A stretch of 64,000 nt of DNA, taken from positions 1-64,000 of the forward strand of contig NZ_FOBH01000001.1 of the NCBI RefSeq assembly GCF_900109785.1, written 5' to 3'. Shown here in pieces: positions 34,805 to 44,173 of the stretch. A model generated the notes under the pieces. That model searched no databases, had not been told where the DNA came from, and worked only from the letters and a program-made list of their open reading frames with translations. Each line of letters opens with the position of its first letter. Position 1 is the stretch's first letter. The stretch is from Nitrosovibrio tenuis. Lineage in GTDB: Bacteria > Pseudomonadota > Gammaproteobacteria > Burkholderiales > Nitrosomonadaceae. The position numbers and the translations under genes were made by a program.

Positions 34805-37591
34805 CTATTGAGTTTGCTTCAGCAATATCTTTGCCTCGTCTATGCTGGGAAACTGCTTCCCAGCGTTCAACAGTTGTTCAAGCTCCTTGCGAGCTTTGGC
34901 CTTGTCACCGGCTTTGACCAGCCCGGCTGCAAGATGATAGCGAATTTCCAGCTCTTCCGGCACCAGTGACGTTGCTTTTTCCAAAAACGGCAGAGCCCGC
35001 GTTGCATTACCCTGTTCCACCAGTATCCATCCGAGAGTGTCCAATACCGCTGGACTGTCTGGAGCCAATTGATGAGCCCTTTCGGCATATTCCAGTGCCA
35101 GGGGATTTTTTTCCAGCTGATAAGCAGTGGCAAGATTATTCAATGCAGGCATATAAGTCGGGGCTTGCTTCAGGACGATCTGATATTGCTCTATAGCGGC
35201 TTTGTTCTCCCGGCCCGCAAGATAGACCCCCGCAAGGTACATTCGGCTCGCTGCATCGTCAGGATGTTCCTTTAACCACTGAAGCAAGCGGGAGTTTGCT
35301 TCCGGACTTTTTCCCGCTTGGCTGAGCGATGCGTGCAGCTTTACCATTGCCGGGCCGTTCTTACCGATGGCGAGTGCCTGCTCATAAGCTTTGACTGCAA
35401 GCGCGGGTTTTTGTTGGGCCATCAGCAGATCACCTTCTGCTAAGTAACCCACGGGTGACTTCCCTTGTTGCTTTTGGATTTGCCGTGAAATAGCGACAGC
35501 CTTTTCATAATTTCCCTGGCGCGACTCAAGCGCGGCCTGCGCCAGTTGCGCCTCCAGATAATCCGGTTTTATAGCCAGCGCTTTTTTCAGAGCCTCCGCT
35601 GCGGCCGAGGTATTCTGCGCTGCGAGCTGGATGGACGCGATTTGGAGCTGAACGGCGGGTGATTGCGGTAATAAGGCGGCGACCCGATTGTAACTCTCCA
35701 GAGCGGCATTCCTGTCATTGTTCGCCAGTTGGGCTTGTGCCAGTAGCTCCAGGACTTCCGGATTATTAGGATTTGCGCCTTGAAGTTTCTGGGCAAGGGT
35801 TAGAGACTTCTGCTTCGCTCCCGAGCGGAGATAATGTGCGGTCAGCAGCATGGCTGGCTGGAGCGCGTCCGGATTTTCTGCGGCGGACCGCTCCAGCCAG
35901 GCGGCGGCTTCCGTGGGTTGCCCTTGGCTTTGCGCGAGACTGGATAGCGCCGTCATAGCCTGAATATTCTTCTTGTCTTTTTCCAGGATGGTTTCAAAGC
36001 GCTTTTTGGCGGCCTCCGGTTTCTTATCCTGCACGTCGAGCTGAGCAAGATTTGCGACAGCGGGAAAATAGGTGGGCTGGAGGGATAAGGCCTTTTCAAA
36101 ACTTGCGCGTGCGTTGGACCTATCGTTTTTGCTCAGATAAATACCGCCTTTCAGATTCTGTACGAGGGGATTTTCCGGGGAAGTCTTTTCAAGGGCATTG
36201 GCCGCGGCAAGCGCCTTGTCGTACTCCTTAAGGCGAAGATGGGTCATAACCAGAAGGATGCCCGCCCGGGGCGATGTAGGATCCAACTTCGCCGCCATCT
36301 CAAGCTCGGCCACGGCGCGCGCATTTTCGCCCTGTCCCAGTTTGCTCATGCTTAGGGCAGTGTGCAGCATTGCGCTTTTTGGTTCAATATTGCTGGCCCT
36401 CTCAAAATATTCCGTGGCTTTGGCGAAGTCTTTCGCCTGCATGTAGATTTCGCCTGCCAGGGCGAGCAATTGAGGATCCTGCTGCGTGCCCTTGAGAGCC
36501 GGCGCCAGCACATCGATTGCCCGCTGCGTTTGGCCACTTTTCAGCAGTACTGACGCCAACAGTTTACGGGCATAAACACTTTTTGGATCTCTCTCCAGGT
36601 AGTATTTCAGATGCTGTTCCGCTTGTGGCATCGATCCTAGTGCTGTTTGTACCGCTCCGGCGAGTAACACGCTCGGCATGTGTTCTGGAACTTTACTTAG
36701 AAGCTGCTGCAGAGATTCCAATGCAGCCTTATGTTTGCCCAGGTTGTAATCGAGCAGTGCCTGAGTATATAAAACCATCAGATTACCGGGCGCCACCTTG
36801 CGCGCCCCGTCGATATCCGCCTTGGCTTCATCTAATTTTCCCACCGCAATTTCGAGGACAGCTTTGTTGAGGTAGGCGGACGAGCTATTCGGTTTTAATT
36901 TTATGACCTCCTCATAAGCGGCAAGAGCAGGGTCTACCTTACCCTGCATGCGTAGCAGGGCGCCCTTGAAGGACCATGCATCCGCATTCCGAGGGTTTTT
37001 GCTCACCGCTTGTTCAGCGAATTGCATTGCCGCATCCGGGTTTTTTTCAAGGATCGAATATTGCCCCAGTCCAATCAGGGCTTCGGGAAAATCCGGCTTG
37101 TCCTTGAGCGCCCGCTCAAACAGGTCCTTGGCCTCCTTGGTTTGGCCTAACGCCAGGGAGGCGCTGCCGCGCAGCGTATAAATTTCGGCTGAATTCTTGC
37201 CTTCAGGGAGCTTCCCGGTTTCATCCAGAACCTGTTGAAATTGGCCCAGACTGAGCAAAGTCTGACCCAGATCAGGCAAGACTTTCTCCGGACTCATCCC
37301 CAAGCTCAAGGCCTTGCGGAGTTCCTTCTCGGCGGATTGCCAATCTCCGGTTTTATTATAAATAACGCCCAGAAGGTAACGAGCTTCCGAATTATCGGGA
37401 TTGCTTTGTAAAGCGTTCTTAAGCTGGATAATGGCGGCTTTATTGTCTCCCTTTTCCTGGTAACGCCTCGCATCCGCGATCAGCGTTTGAGCATCTTCGG
37501 CTTTTTTGGCGCAGCCCGACAAACCCGCACCGACCAAAATCGCAGCGATAACGGATAGTTTGGTCAGAACAGTCCACCTTGGGTCTCTCAT
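34805..37591 (-). CDS. prsT: PrsT, TPR-repeat lipoprotein of the PEP-CTERM/exosortase A system
   Basis: About 928 residues from the ATG at 37591, which has GAGGGAG just upstream; a further in-frame ATG at 37603 precedes that RBS. A lipoprotein signal ends in LSGC (Cys near residue 27). The remainder is a run of roughly twenty tetratricopeptide repeats, such as GDNKAAIIQLKNALQSNPDN and LAGEIYMQAKDFAKATEYFE. This length and architecture match PrsT, an exosortase-A-linked protein thought to act as an exopolysaccharide assembly scaffold on the periplasmic side. No prsK/prsR genes are in view. Confidence 0.88.
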   Translation of the reverse strand: MRDPRWTVLTKLSVIAAILVGAGLSGCAKKAEDAQTLIADARRYQEKGDNKAAIIQLKNALQSNPDNSEARYLLGVIYNKTGDWQSAEKELRKALSLGMSPEKVLPDLGQTLLSLGQFQQVLDETGKLPEGKNSAEIYTLRGSASLALGQTKEAKDLFERALKDKPDFPEALIGLGQYSILEKNPDAAMQFAEQAVSKNPRNADAWSFKGALLRMQGKVDPALAAYEEVIKLKPNSSSAYLNKAVLEIAVGKLDEAKADIDGARKVAPGNLMVLYTQALLDYNLGKHKAALESLQQLLSKVPEHMPSVLLAGAVQTALGSMPQAEQHLKYYLERDPKSVYARKLLASVLLKSGQTQRAIDVLAPALKGTQQDPQLLALAGEIYMQAKDFAKATEYFERASNIEPKSAMLHTALSMSKLGQGENARAVAELEMAAKLDPTSPRAGILLVMTHLRLKEYDKALAAANALEKTSPENPLVQNLKGGIYLSKNDRSNARASFEKALSLQPTYFPAVANLAQLDVQDKKPEAAKKRFETILEKDKKNIQAMTALSSLAQSQGQPTEAAAWLERSAAENPDALQPAMLLTAHYLRSGAKQKSLTLAQKLQGANPNNPEVLELLAQAQLANNDRNAALESYNRVAALLPQSPAVQLQIASIQLAAQNTSAAAEALKKALAIKPDYLEAQLAQAALESRQGNYEKAVAISRQIQKQQGKSPVGYLAEGDLLMAQQKPALAVKAYEQALAIGKNGPAMVKLHASLSQAGKSPEANSRLLQWLKEHPDDAASRMYLAGVYLAGRENKAAIEQYQIVLKQAPTYMPALNNLATAYQLEKNPLALEYAERAHQLAPDSPAVLDTLGWILVEQGNATRALPFLEKATSLVPEELEIRYHLAAGLVKAGDKAKARKELEQLLNAGKQFPSIDEAKILLKQTQ

Positions 37592-37915
37592 AAACTCCCT
37601 CATTTTCTACACTGAAACCCGCTATGTGAAGGGGTTACCCGAAATTTGCAGAACTGAAAATGAATACATGTCAGCGTGCTGAAGTGATACGTATCGGTCC
37701 AGATCGATTGCACGTGGCAGAGCCCGAAAACAACTCATGCTCATTCGTTCTCTTTCTCACCATTATTCTCGGTATGATATGCTGGCACAGCCGTTATTAA
37801 AATTGTTCTTTAGTACAGTTTTATTTAAAGTCATTCGGCGCAATGATACCGGATATGATCGAGCTATAGCATTCAATGTGCCATGTATGAAATAACCGGG
37901 AGGGGGAGATAACTT
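37592..37915. other. Divergent intergenic region between prsT and tviB
   Basis: These 324 nt hold the promoters for both genes. I see an RBS-like GGGAGGGGGAG before the tviB ATG. TGGCACAGCCGTTATT at about 37783 resembles the -24 half of a sigma-54 promoter but lacks the -12 GC, so I do not call it. No RNA gene or open frame of note. Confidence 0.4.
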
Positions 37916-39196
37916 ATGAGTGTGGTCGCTGTGGTGGGGTTGGGATACGTCGGATTGCCGCTCGCAGTCGAGTTCGGTAAAAAACGGCAGACCGTAGGTT
38001 ACGATCTTTCCAGCAGTAAAGTCGAGAGTTACAAACAATGCATAGATCCGACCGGCGAGGTTTCTTTCGATAACCTGAAGGCTGCCATCCACCTTGTTTT
38101 TACCACAGACCCGGCAGAGTTGGCGCAGGCAGACTACATCGTGGTTGCGGTCCCGACGCCCGTAGATCTCGCCCATCAGCCCGACTTTGGGCCACTCGTT
38201 GGCGCCAGCAAATCCGTTGGAAAATACATGAAACGGGGAGCGACCGTTATTTATGAGTCGACGGTTTATCCGGGTGCAACTGAGGAAGTCTGTATTCCGG
38301 TTTTGGAAAAAAATTCCGGAATGAAATGGAAAAAGGATTTTCACGTCGGCTTTTCCCCTGAACGCATCAATCCGGGTGATAAGCAACACACGCTTACCAG
38401 CATATTAAAAGTTGTTTCTGGAGACGACGAAGATACATTGGAAAAAATCTCCGCGCTTTATGAAAATATCATTTCTGCTGGCGTGTACCGCGCGTCCAGT
38501 ATAAAAGTTGCTGAAGCAGCCAAGGTTATCGAAAATACGCAGCGAGACCTCAACATTGCGTTAATGAATGAGTTGGCGATTATTTTTGATAAGCTGGATA
38601 TCGATACAATGGACGTTTTAAAGGCCGCTGGCACGAAGTGGAATTTTCTTCCTTTTCGGCCTGGCCTGGTAGGCGGGCACTGCATTGGCGTGGACCCGTA
38701 TTATCTTACTCACAAGGCGGAAATGATCGGCTATATACCCCAGGTAATCCTGGCCGGCCGCCGAATCAATGACAGCATGGCTAAGTTCGTTGCTGAGCAA
38801 ACGATAAAACATATCATCAAGGCTAACATGAACGTTAGAGGCGCCCAAGTGAATGTTCTAGGGTTATCCTTCAAGGAAAATTGCCCTGACTTGAGAAACT
38901 CCAAAGTTGCCGACCTCATTAATGAACTCAAGTCCTACGGCATCGAGATTCATGTCCACGACCCTGTTGCAGACCCGGATGAAGCTCGTCATGAATATGG
39001 CCTGGAGCTCAAATCATGGGAGGATCTTCCCCGCGCGGATGCGATAATCGTTGCTGTATCACATCGCCAGTTTACTGAACGGCCTTTGACCGAGTTCCAG
39101 TCCAAGATCGCCGATAACGGATGTTTTATCGATGTCAAATCCCAGTTTGACCCGCTGGCGCTTCGTAATGCCGGCCTCAACGTCTGGCGGCTATGA
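37916..39196 (+). CDS. tviB: UDP-N-acetylglucosamine/galactosamine 6-dehydrogenase (TviB/WbpO type)
   Basis: 426 residues with a strong RBS (GGGAGGGGGAG). VAVVGLGYVGLPLAVEFGKK is the NAD site, FSPERINPGDKQHTL and VAEAAKVIENTQRDLNIALM are family segments, and GGHCIGVDPYYL carries the catalytic Cys (near residue 256). The enzyme oxidises the C6 hydroxyl of UDP-GlcNAc or UDP-GalNAc to a uronic acid. With tviC just downstream it makes UDP-GalNAcA, an acidic sugar for capsule or exopolysaccharide. Confidence 0.9.
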   Translation: MSVVAVVGLGYVGLPLAVEFGKKRQTVGYDLSSSKVESYKQCIDPTGEVSFDNLKAAIHLVFTTDPAELAQADYIVVAVPTPVDLAHQPDFGPLVGASKSVGKYMKRGATVIYESTVYPGATEEVCIPVLEKNSGMKWKKDFHVGFSPERINPGDKQHTLTSILKVVSGDDEDTLEKISALYENIISAGVYRASSIKVAEAAKVIENTQRDLNIALMNELAIIFDKLDIDTMDVLKAAGTKWNFLPFRPGLVGGHCIGVDPYYLTHKAEMIGYIPQVILAGRRINDSMAKFVAEQTIKHIIKANMNVRGAQVNVLGLSFKENCPDLRNSKVADLINELKSYGIEIHVHDPVADPDEARHEYGLELKSWEDLPRADAIIVAVSHRQFTERPLTEFQSKIADNGCFIDVKSQFDPLALRNAGLNVWRL

Positions 39197-39211
39197 AAGA
39201 AGCTCCTGGTC

Positions 39212-40270
39212 ATGATGAGGTATGAAAGCACGCTGCAGCATTTAAGGGACAACCAATACCGTTGGCTGGTTACCGGCGTTGCCGGGTTTATTGGTTCAGG
39301 TTTGCTGGAAGCATTGCTCAAGTTGAACCAGACAGTAATCGGCCTGGATAATTTTGCAACGGGCCACCGACACAACCTTGAGCAGATAAAGGAACTGGTC
39401 GGAGAAAAGCCTTGGCTCAACTTCCGTTTTATAGAAGGTGATATTTGTCACCTGAACGCGTGCAGGAAGGCATGCGAGGGTGTGGATTATGTATTGCATC
39501 AAGCTGCTCTAGGGTCTGTGCCACGCTCAATCCAGGATCCTGTCCGGACAAACGAAAGCAACATTTCGGGTTTCCTGAATGTATTGGTGGCTGCACGTGA
39601 TGCGCGTGTAAGGCGTTTTATTTATGCGGCATCCAGTTCCACTTATGGCGATCACCCCGATTTGCCTAAAGTGGAATCCGTGATTGGCCGGCCGCTTTCG
39701 CCTTACGCGGTTACCAAGTACGTGAACGAGCTTTATGCCGATGTGTTTGCACGCTCCTATGGCACCGAGTCGGTAGGGCTACGGTATTTTAATGTCTTCG
39801 GCCCCAGGCAGGACCCGAACGGTGCCTATGCGGCCGTGATCCCCCAGTGGATCGCCGCGCTGATTAGAAATCAGACCTTATACATCAATGGAGATGGGGA
39901 AACCAGCCGGGATTTTTGCTTTATCGAGAACGTCGTTCAGGCCAACCTCCTCGCAGCAATGACCGACAACCCCGATGCGGTCAATCAGATTTATAACGTT
40001 GCGATTAATGAACGCACCAGTCTCAATGAGCTCTACAAGATGATACGCGGGTTACTTTTAAAGAAGTTTCCCCATCTGCAGAATCATAACCCCGAATATG
40101 TCGATTTTCGGACGGGGGACGTACGGCATTCTCAGGCCGATATCTCCAAAGCAGGCAAAATGCTGGGCTATGCACCGACTCATCGGATCCAAGAAGGACT
40201 CAGGCAGGCAATGGACTGGTATATTGCTGATCTTGCACCTGAGAAAAAGACAACCGGCGAATCGATCTAG
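39212..40270 (+). CDS. tviC: UDP-GlcNAc(A) C4-epimerase (TviC/WbpP type)
   Basis: 352 residues. [20 protein letters not shown] is the NAD site, [16 protein letters not shown] carries the catalytic Ser, and [11 protein letters not shown] has Tyr165 and Lys169. QDNPNG-like [20 protein letters not shown] is a good match to TviC/WbpP. It epimerises UDP-N-acetylglucosamine or its uronate to the galacto form and works with TviB, whose gene ends 15 nt upstream. Confidence 0.88.
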   Translation: MMRYESTLQHLRDNQYRWLVTGVAGFIGSGLLEALLKLNQTVIGLDNFATGHRHNLEQIKELVGEKPWLNFRFIEGDICHLNACRKACEGVDYVLHQAALGSVPRSIQDPVRTNESNISGFLNVLVAARDARVRRFIYAASSSTYGDHPDLPKVESVIGRPLSPYAVTKYVNELYADVFARSYGTESVGLRYFNVFGPRQDPNGAYAAVIPQWIAALIRNQTLYINGDGETSRDFCFIENVVQANLLAAMTDNPDAVNQIYNVAINERTSLNELYKMIRGLLLKKFPHLQNHNPEYVDFRTGDVRHSQADISKAGKMLGYAPTHRIQEGLRQAMDWYIADLAPEKKTTGESI

Positions 40271-40294
40271 ACAGGTACTTATAAGGTATTCAGG

Positions 40295-40909
40295 TCAATC
40301 TTCCCACTTCCCGGCTTCCATCAGCTTGTTCTTGAGGCCTGGCAGTGGAAAGTTCAGTTCATACGCTTTCTTTGCGTAAGTCTTTGCCTGTTTATAATCT
40401 TTTTTCTGCATATAGAGCAAGCCGAGGTTGTAATTAATAGTCGCATCTTCTGGCTGAAGGTCAACTGCTGTGCGAAGTTGCTCTATAGCTTTGTCGAGTT
40501 GGCCAGCTTTTACCAAATAGTTACCGTATACCATACGAACGATACCGTCGTTCGGCCTGAACCGGATAGCACGATCGAAAAAGCACTCAACAGAATATTG
40601 TGCGCCGCTGGGTTTTAATGTCCTATCTCTTATGGAAAGTTTACCTAAAGCCGCCAACGCGCGATGATGATTGGGAAACATCATGAGTGTATAGCTCAGG
40701 TCTGACCCGATGGTACCTGTGCTTCCAGCGCGCAAATTTTCCACACCGGGAGTAAAGTGATGTTGCTCAACAGTTCCCAGGTACCCTCTATTTTCACTAT
40801 TGGTATAATCATATCCTGACGGCGCTCCACAATGCGGAAGGGGGGCCGCTGGAAGATTTGTCGCAAAGAACGAAACCGCTAACACAGCAATGCTGAGTAG
40901 GATTTTCAC
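40295..40909 (-). CDS. Secreted TPR-repeat protein of unknown role
   Basis: 204 residues with a GTG start and GGAG upstream. The signal peptide ends near FATNLPAAP. The first half (residues 25-110) has no known domain and includes a Cys pair; the second half has three tetratricopeptide repeats (YLVKAGQLDKAIEQLRTAVD and YKQAKTYAKKAYEL). It probably acts in the periplasm as a protein-interaction scaffold. It is converging with tviC. I do not recognise a family name. Confidence 0.75.
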   Translation of the reverse strand: MKILLSIAVLAVSFFATNLPAAPLPHCGAPSGYDYTNSENRGYLGTVEQHHFTPGVENLRAGSTGTIGSDLSYTLMMFPNHHRALAALGKLSIRDRTLKPSGAQYSVECFFDRAIRFRPNDGIVRMVYGNYLVKAGQLDKAIEQLRTAVDLQPEDATINYNLGLLYMQKKDYKQAKTYAKKAYELNFPLPGLKNKLMEAGKWED

Positions 40910-41069
40910 TCGTGCTCCAGAAAAGTGCAGCCTGATTTGTCGAGGTTTTCGCGTTTACACATGGAAGATGCATCATTGGTAAATAATCTGGAGATGCTGA
41001 CATTCTCAAGATATAAGGAAGCACTTGTCAAGTTGGCTGTTCGCCAAGTCATGGTTATCCATGCCCGTT

Positions 41070-41942
41070 TTACCATGAGGAAATCCAGTCTTTTGTCCAG
41101 GTCATAACCTGATCACGCCACTCCCGTCGGGAAAAGGTATGGTTTGCCCCCGGTAAATCACGACACATCACACGCGGAGCGGCCATGAGTTTTTCCCATT
41201 TCCGCGAATCCTTAACGAGATCAGAAAACTCCTGAGCTGTGAGATCATTGCCGCTCAGGATAAGAAGCACCTTTCCTTTGAACAGGTTGAGTTCCTGAAA
41301 CATACGGTCTGGCAGCGGAGCAATCTCGCAGGAGGTGCGTTTTTCCTTGCCAGCAGAGGCGTAATTTCCTCTTTTTGCTCTGCAAGCCTCAGTAATAATT
41401 TTAGCAAATGACTGAGCCGCCGCAGCGAGCTGGAACTTCCCCTGCACTATTTTGGTCCAGAATTCCCGCTCGAAAAGACGTGATGCGTAATAATGCCTCA
41501 GATAGGCTTTAGCGGAACCTTCCTCAGTTCTAACCCATGGATTCAGCAATACCAGGCCGGTGACGCGGCGGTCCTGGTACGCATAAAAAATCGCAGCGGA
41601 TGCCGCGTCGCACAGTCCCCAGATAACCAGCTCATCGATTAGCGGCGCCTCTAAGAAAAATTTATCAATCGCACAGCGCAGATCATCCTCCACCGCCTCA
41701 AAAGTTCTGGTTTCTCCTTCGCTATCTCCCATTCCACGAAAATCGAAGCGCATTACTGCAAAACCATGGGCTGCCAGGTTGCGAGCGAGCAACGTGAATT
41801 GTCGGTGGCTTCCCGCCCGATACTGCGGCCCGCCCACTATTATCAGCACTCCTCTGCGGATAGGTTGCTCAGGTAGAGTGAGAATTCCGTACAGCCATGA
41901 GTCCGCGCAGGGAAAGGCAAGGGCATGTTCCTCGAAATTCAT
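41070..41942 (-). CDS. Exosortase A system-associated hydrolase 1 (alpha/beta fold)
   Basis: 290 residues. VLIIVGGPQYRAGSHRQFTL carries the oxyanion region, RFDFRGMGDSEGE a family motif, and VIWGLCDAASAAIFYA the nucleophile elbow in which Cys replaces Ser (G-L-C-D-A). PGANHTFSRREWRD supplies the likely catalytic His. This matches hydrolase 1 of the exosortase A system, whose substrate is unknown. It overlaps hydrolase 2 by 4 nt and is the last gene of the - strand mini-operon. Confidence 0.88.
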   Translation of the reverse strand: MNFEEHALAFPCADSWLYGILTLPEQPIRRGVLIIVGGPQYRAGSHRQFTLLARNLAAHGFAVMRFDFRGMGDSEGETRTFEAVEDDLRCAIDKFFLEAPLIDELVIWGLCDAASAAIFYAYQDRRVTGLVLLNPWVRTEEGSAKAYLRHYYASRLFEREFWTKIVQGKFQLAAAAQSFAKIITEACRAKRGNYASAGKEKRTSCEIAPLPDRMFQELNLFKGKVLLILSGNDLTAQEFSDLVKDSRKWEKLMAAPRVMCRDLPGANHTFSRREWRDQVMTWTKDWISSW

Positions 41943-42817
41943 GGTACGGTTTCAGCAAATACGCTTAAGGTTGTGGATATCAGTTCAGGACACTCGGAAA
42001 TCTCCTGGGTCGCCCAAAATGGCACGCATGGTACAAGGTGGGTATACGGATTGGCCCCATGGTGCCTCCATTGGGTGATTGCATTTGTTCCAGCTGGCGT
42101 CATGGGACGGCCGGGCTCGGCCACAATCTCGAACCAATGAACAGCACACCGCGTAATGACCAGCTCGGCCGCTTTCAGTGCGTCAATAGCGGCAGCCAAT
42201 TCGGGTGCGAGGTCATAGCCAGCCACTTCCAGCATTTCCCCCCTTGCGAGGCGATCGCGCAGTGCGCCCGTTCCTGTCGTTTTTTTCGAACCGGGCGTAC
42301 TCGCAAGCATTTCATTTGCCATTCGTAACCGCAAAAACTGATTCAGAAACGCTTCTCCGGTAACGACAGGCTGCCACAGGACAATCTTATCAGTTCGCCT
42401 TTCCGAATTTACGGCAAAATCCAGCGCGAGCAGTGCCCCGAGGCGCAGTCCCCAAAGACTGACGGGTGCGGCAGCACGATTTTCAAGCCAATCCCAAGCA
42501 AAGTCCAGGTCTTGCTTCCAGATATTCCAGCGCGCGCTGCCGAATTCTCCGTCACTATCCCCGCAGCCGAAAAGATCAATCTGAAGCACCGCAAATCCTG
42601 CGGCGGCAAAGCTCCGTGCCTGCATGGCTGCCATGCGGCGCGATTTGTTCATTTCCTCGCCGAATGGATGGATGTAGATGAGCGCGCCGCGACACTCCTT
42701 ACTGGAACGGGGGCCATGGTAAAGACAGAAACGTCTCCCGCTTCCCGCCCTTAGAAAAAAAGGTTCGGCCGGTGGAGATGCCTGCTTCAAGTCATTCGGA
42801 CAACTTCTGTTCAACAA
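41939..42817 (-). CDS. Exosortase A system-associated hydrolase 2 (alpha/beta fold)
   Basis: 292 residues from TTG 42817; a TTG at 42793 is another possible start because the first overlaps the ACP gene by 26 nt. IYIHPFGEEMNKSRRMAAMQ, QIDLFGCGDSDGEFGSARW and SLWGLRLGALLALDFA are visible; the elbow G-L-R-L-G lacks the usual Ser, so hydrolytic chemistry is uncertain. It is consistent with hydrolase 2 of the exosortase A system. Its neighbours are ACP upstream and hydrolase 1 downstream. Confidence 0.82.
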   Translation of the reverse strand: MLNRSCPNDLKQASPPAEPFFLRAGSGRRFCLYHGPRSSKECRGALIYIHPFGEEMNKSRRMAAMQARSFAAAGFAVLQIDLFGCGDSDGEFGSARWNIWKQDLDFAWDWLENRAAAPVSLWGLRLGALLALDFAVNSERRTDKIVLWQPVVTGEAFLNQFLRLRMANEMLASTPGSKKTTGTGALRDRLARGEMLEVAGYDLAPELAAAIDALKAAELVITRCAVHWFEIVAEPGRPMTPAGTNAITQWRHHGANPYTHLVPCVPFWATQEISECPELISTTLSVFAETVP

Positions 42818-43043
42818 ACCGGCTCAAAGTACCCAGCGTCTCGAAGGTTCCCGCGCTGATCTCATCATCGTCAATACTAATGCCGAAATGATCCTCCAAC
42901 GCTGTGATCACGTTAACAACCGCCATGGAGTCCAACTCAGGCAGGTCTCCAAGTAGGACCGAATCCTCGTTCAGGGATTTTTTTCGATCACCGAGACTTA
43001 ATACGTCGGACAGAATGTTTTTCACTTCTTCAAGGTGCTGCAT
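42792..43043 (-). CDS. Acyl carrier protein-like protein
   Basis: 83 residues. The phosphopantetheine site is PELDSMAVVNVI, with Ser39 in the D-S-M context. The helical bundle VKNILSDVLSLGD and HFGISIDDDEISAGTFETLG match ACP. Location between a GNAT-like protein and two hydrolases, all in one overlapping operon (14-nt and 26-nt overlaps), suggests that an acyl or amino-acyl group is loaded, transferred and hydrolysed in exosortase-linked surface chemistry. The carried acyl group is unknown. Confidence 0.9.
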   Translation of the reverse strand: MQHLEEVKNILSDVLSLGDRKKSLNEDSVLLGDLPELDSMAVVNVITALEDHFGISIDDDEISAGTFETLGTLSRFVEQKLSE

Positions 43044-43797
43044 GATCGCTCCATGATGGGTTTGTGGTATGCGCGGATCGCGTTATTTGAAGCTCACGAG
43101 TGTTCAGGCGGAACTCTGGAGATGAGCCGGAATACCTGGACAGGTGAAAATAAGGGGATACAGAAGCGAGCGTGATTTGCGATTGGCCAGCACAAAAAAA
43201 GATTGCACTGCCCAATGACAAGGTCCCCAGACGCGCATGAGCGCCGAGTGAACCGGTATTGAATGCGGAAATACGGCTACACGACCATAAAATACCATTG
43301 TCACACAAGATACGGTTCGCTTGATCCCATAGACGGAGAAAGGTCAACCCCAAGCGGAAGTCGGGCGCCACATACACATCGAAATCCCAAGCTGCCTGAC
43401 CTTCGGGCAAGGGGATAAAACGCGCGCGCACTTCATCCTCCTCATAATTGCCGATCAGCAGCCATAAAAAGCCGACAAACTGCCCCTCCTTGAGGGCAAC
43501 CAGGCATTGTGCTCCTTGCCTGAACCGTGCTTGAATCGCTTTGACAGGCCGGGGAAATTCCTTGATTATCTCGTCGTGTTCCTGAACCAGTCGGATTTCT
43601 ATTTTCTTGCCTCTTCCCGGCGGAAGAAAAGCTGCTTTTGCCACTGGCTGGGCGATTAAATGATACCTGTATAAACGGAGACGACCGCCGGAAATAACGG
43701 CCAGAATCCTGTTGAGCATAAAAAGGCTAGTGTTGAGCCAGCCCCATTGCTGTAACATTTGATAAAACGCTTTCTTTCGCGCTGCTATTGATGCCAT
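43030..43797 (-). CDS. GNAT-like N-acyltransferase protein, exosortase A-associated
   Basis: About 255 residues from ATG 43797; an upstream TTG at 43908 is also in frame. KIEIRLVQEHDEIIKEFP and GQFVGFLWLLIGNYEEDEVR look like GNAT-type acyl-CoA binding strands, and the rest is without strong motif. Such proteins sit beside the ACP and hydrolases in exosortase A loci. It may transfer an acyl group from ACP or CoA to an amine. The activity is unproven and the family assignment is from layout and weak motifs. Confidence 0.6.
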   Translation of the reverse strand: MASIAARKKAFYQMLQQWGWLNTSLFMLNRILAVISGGRLRLYRYHLIAQPVAKAAFLPPGRGKKIEIRLVQEHDEIIKEFPRPVKAIQARFRQGAQCLVALKEGQFVGFLWLLIGNYEEDEVRARFIPLPEGQAAWDFDVYVAPDFRLGLTFLRLWDQANRILCDNGILWSCSRISAFNTGSLGAHARLGTLSLGSAIFFCAGQSQITLASVSPYFHLSRYSGSSPEFRLNTRELQITRSAHTTNPSWSDHAAP

Positions 43798-44173
43798 TGC
43801 TCTTTTAACGCTTAGATAGCCCAAGCCGGTATGGGGGAACGAATAAGTTTTTAAATCGGATATGGCAATGGGGCCGCCGAATGTCTTTGTCTGGATGTGG
43901 TTAAACAAGACGGCCGCGTCTCGCTACTTTGTTATCGTTCGATTTGCGCGCCGGCTTACCATTGGGGTCGAATTGCCGGTCTGGGACCGCCCGGAGGGTC
44001 GATCAGCTTTTGCCGTGTTCCGCTCTCGCCACACCTGCGCTTGAAATTAACAAATAGTACTATAAGTCATGTGATGCATTAAATGAAAATAGCTTTACTT
44101 TTTAACCTGTTTTCTTGGTCTTCAACCGAGAAAAAAGGAAGCAAACTGAATCTTTTATATTCTGGAGTAGGAT

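Noticed and set aside
37783-37798. TGGCACAGCCGTTATT as a sigma-54 promoter
   Set aside because: The -24 half fits but the -12 GC pair is missing.
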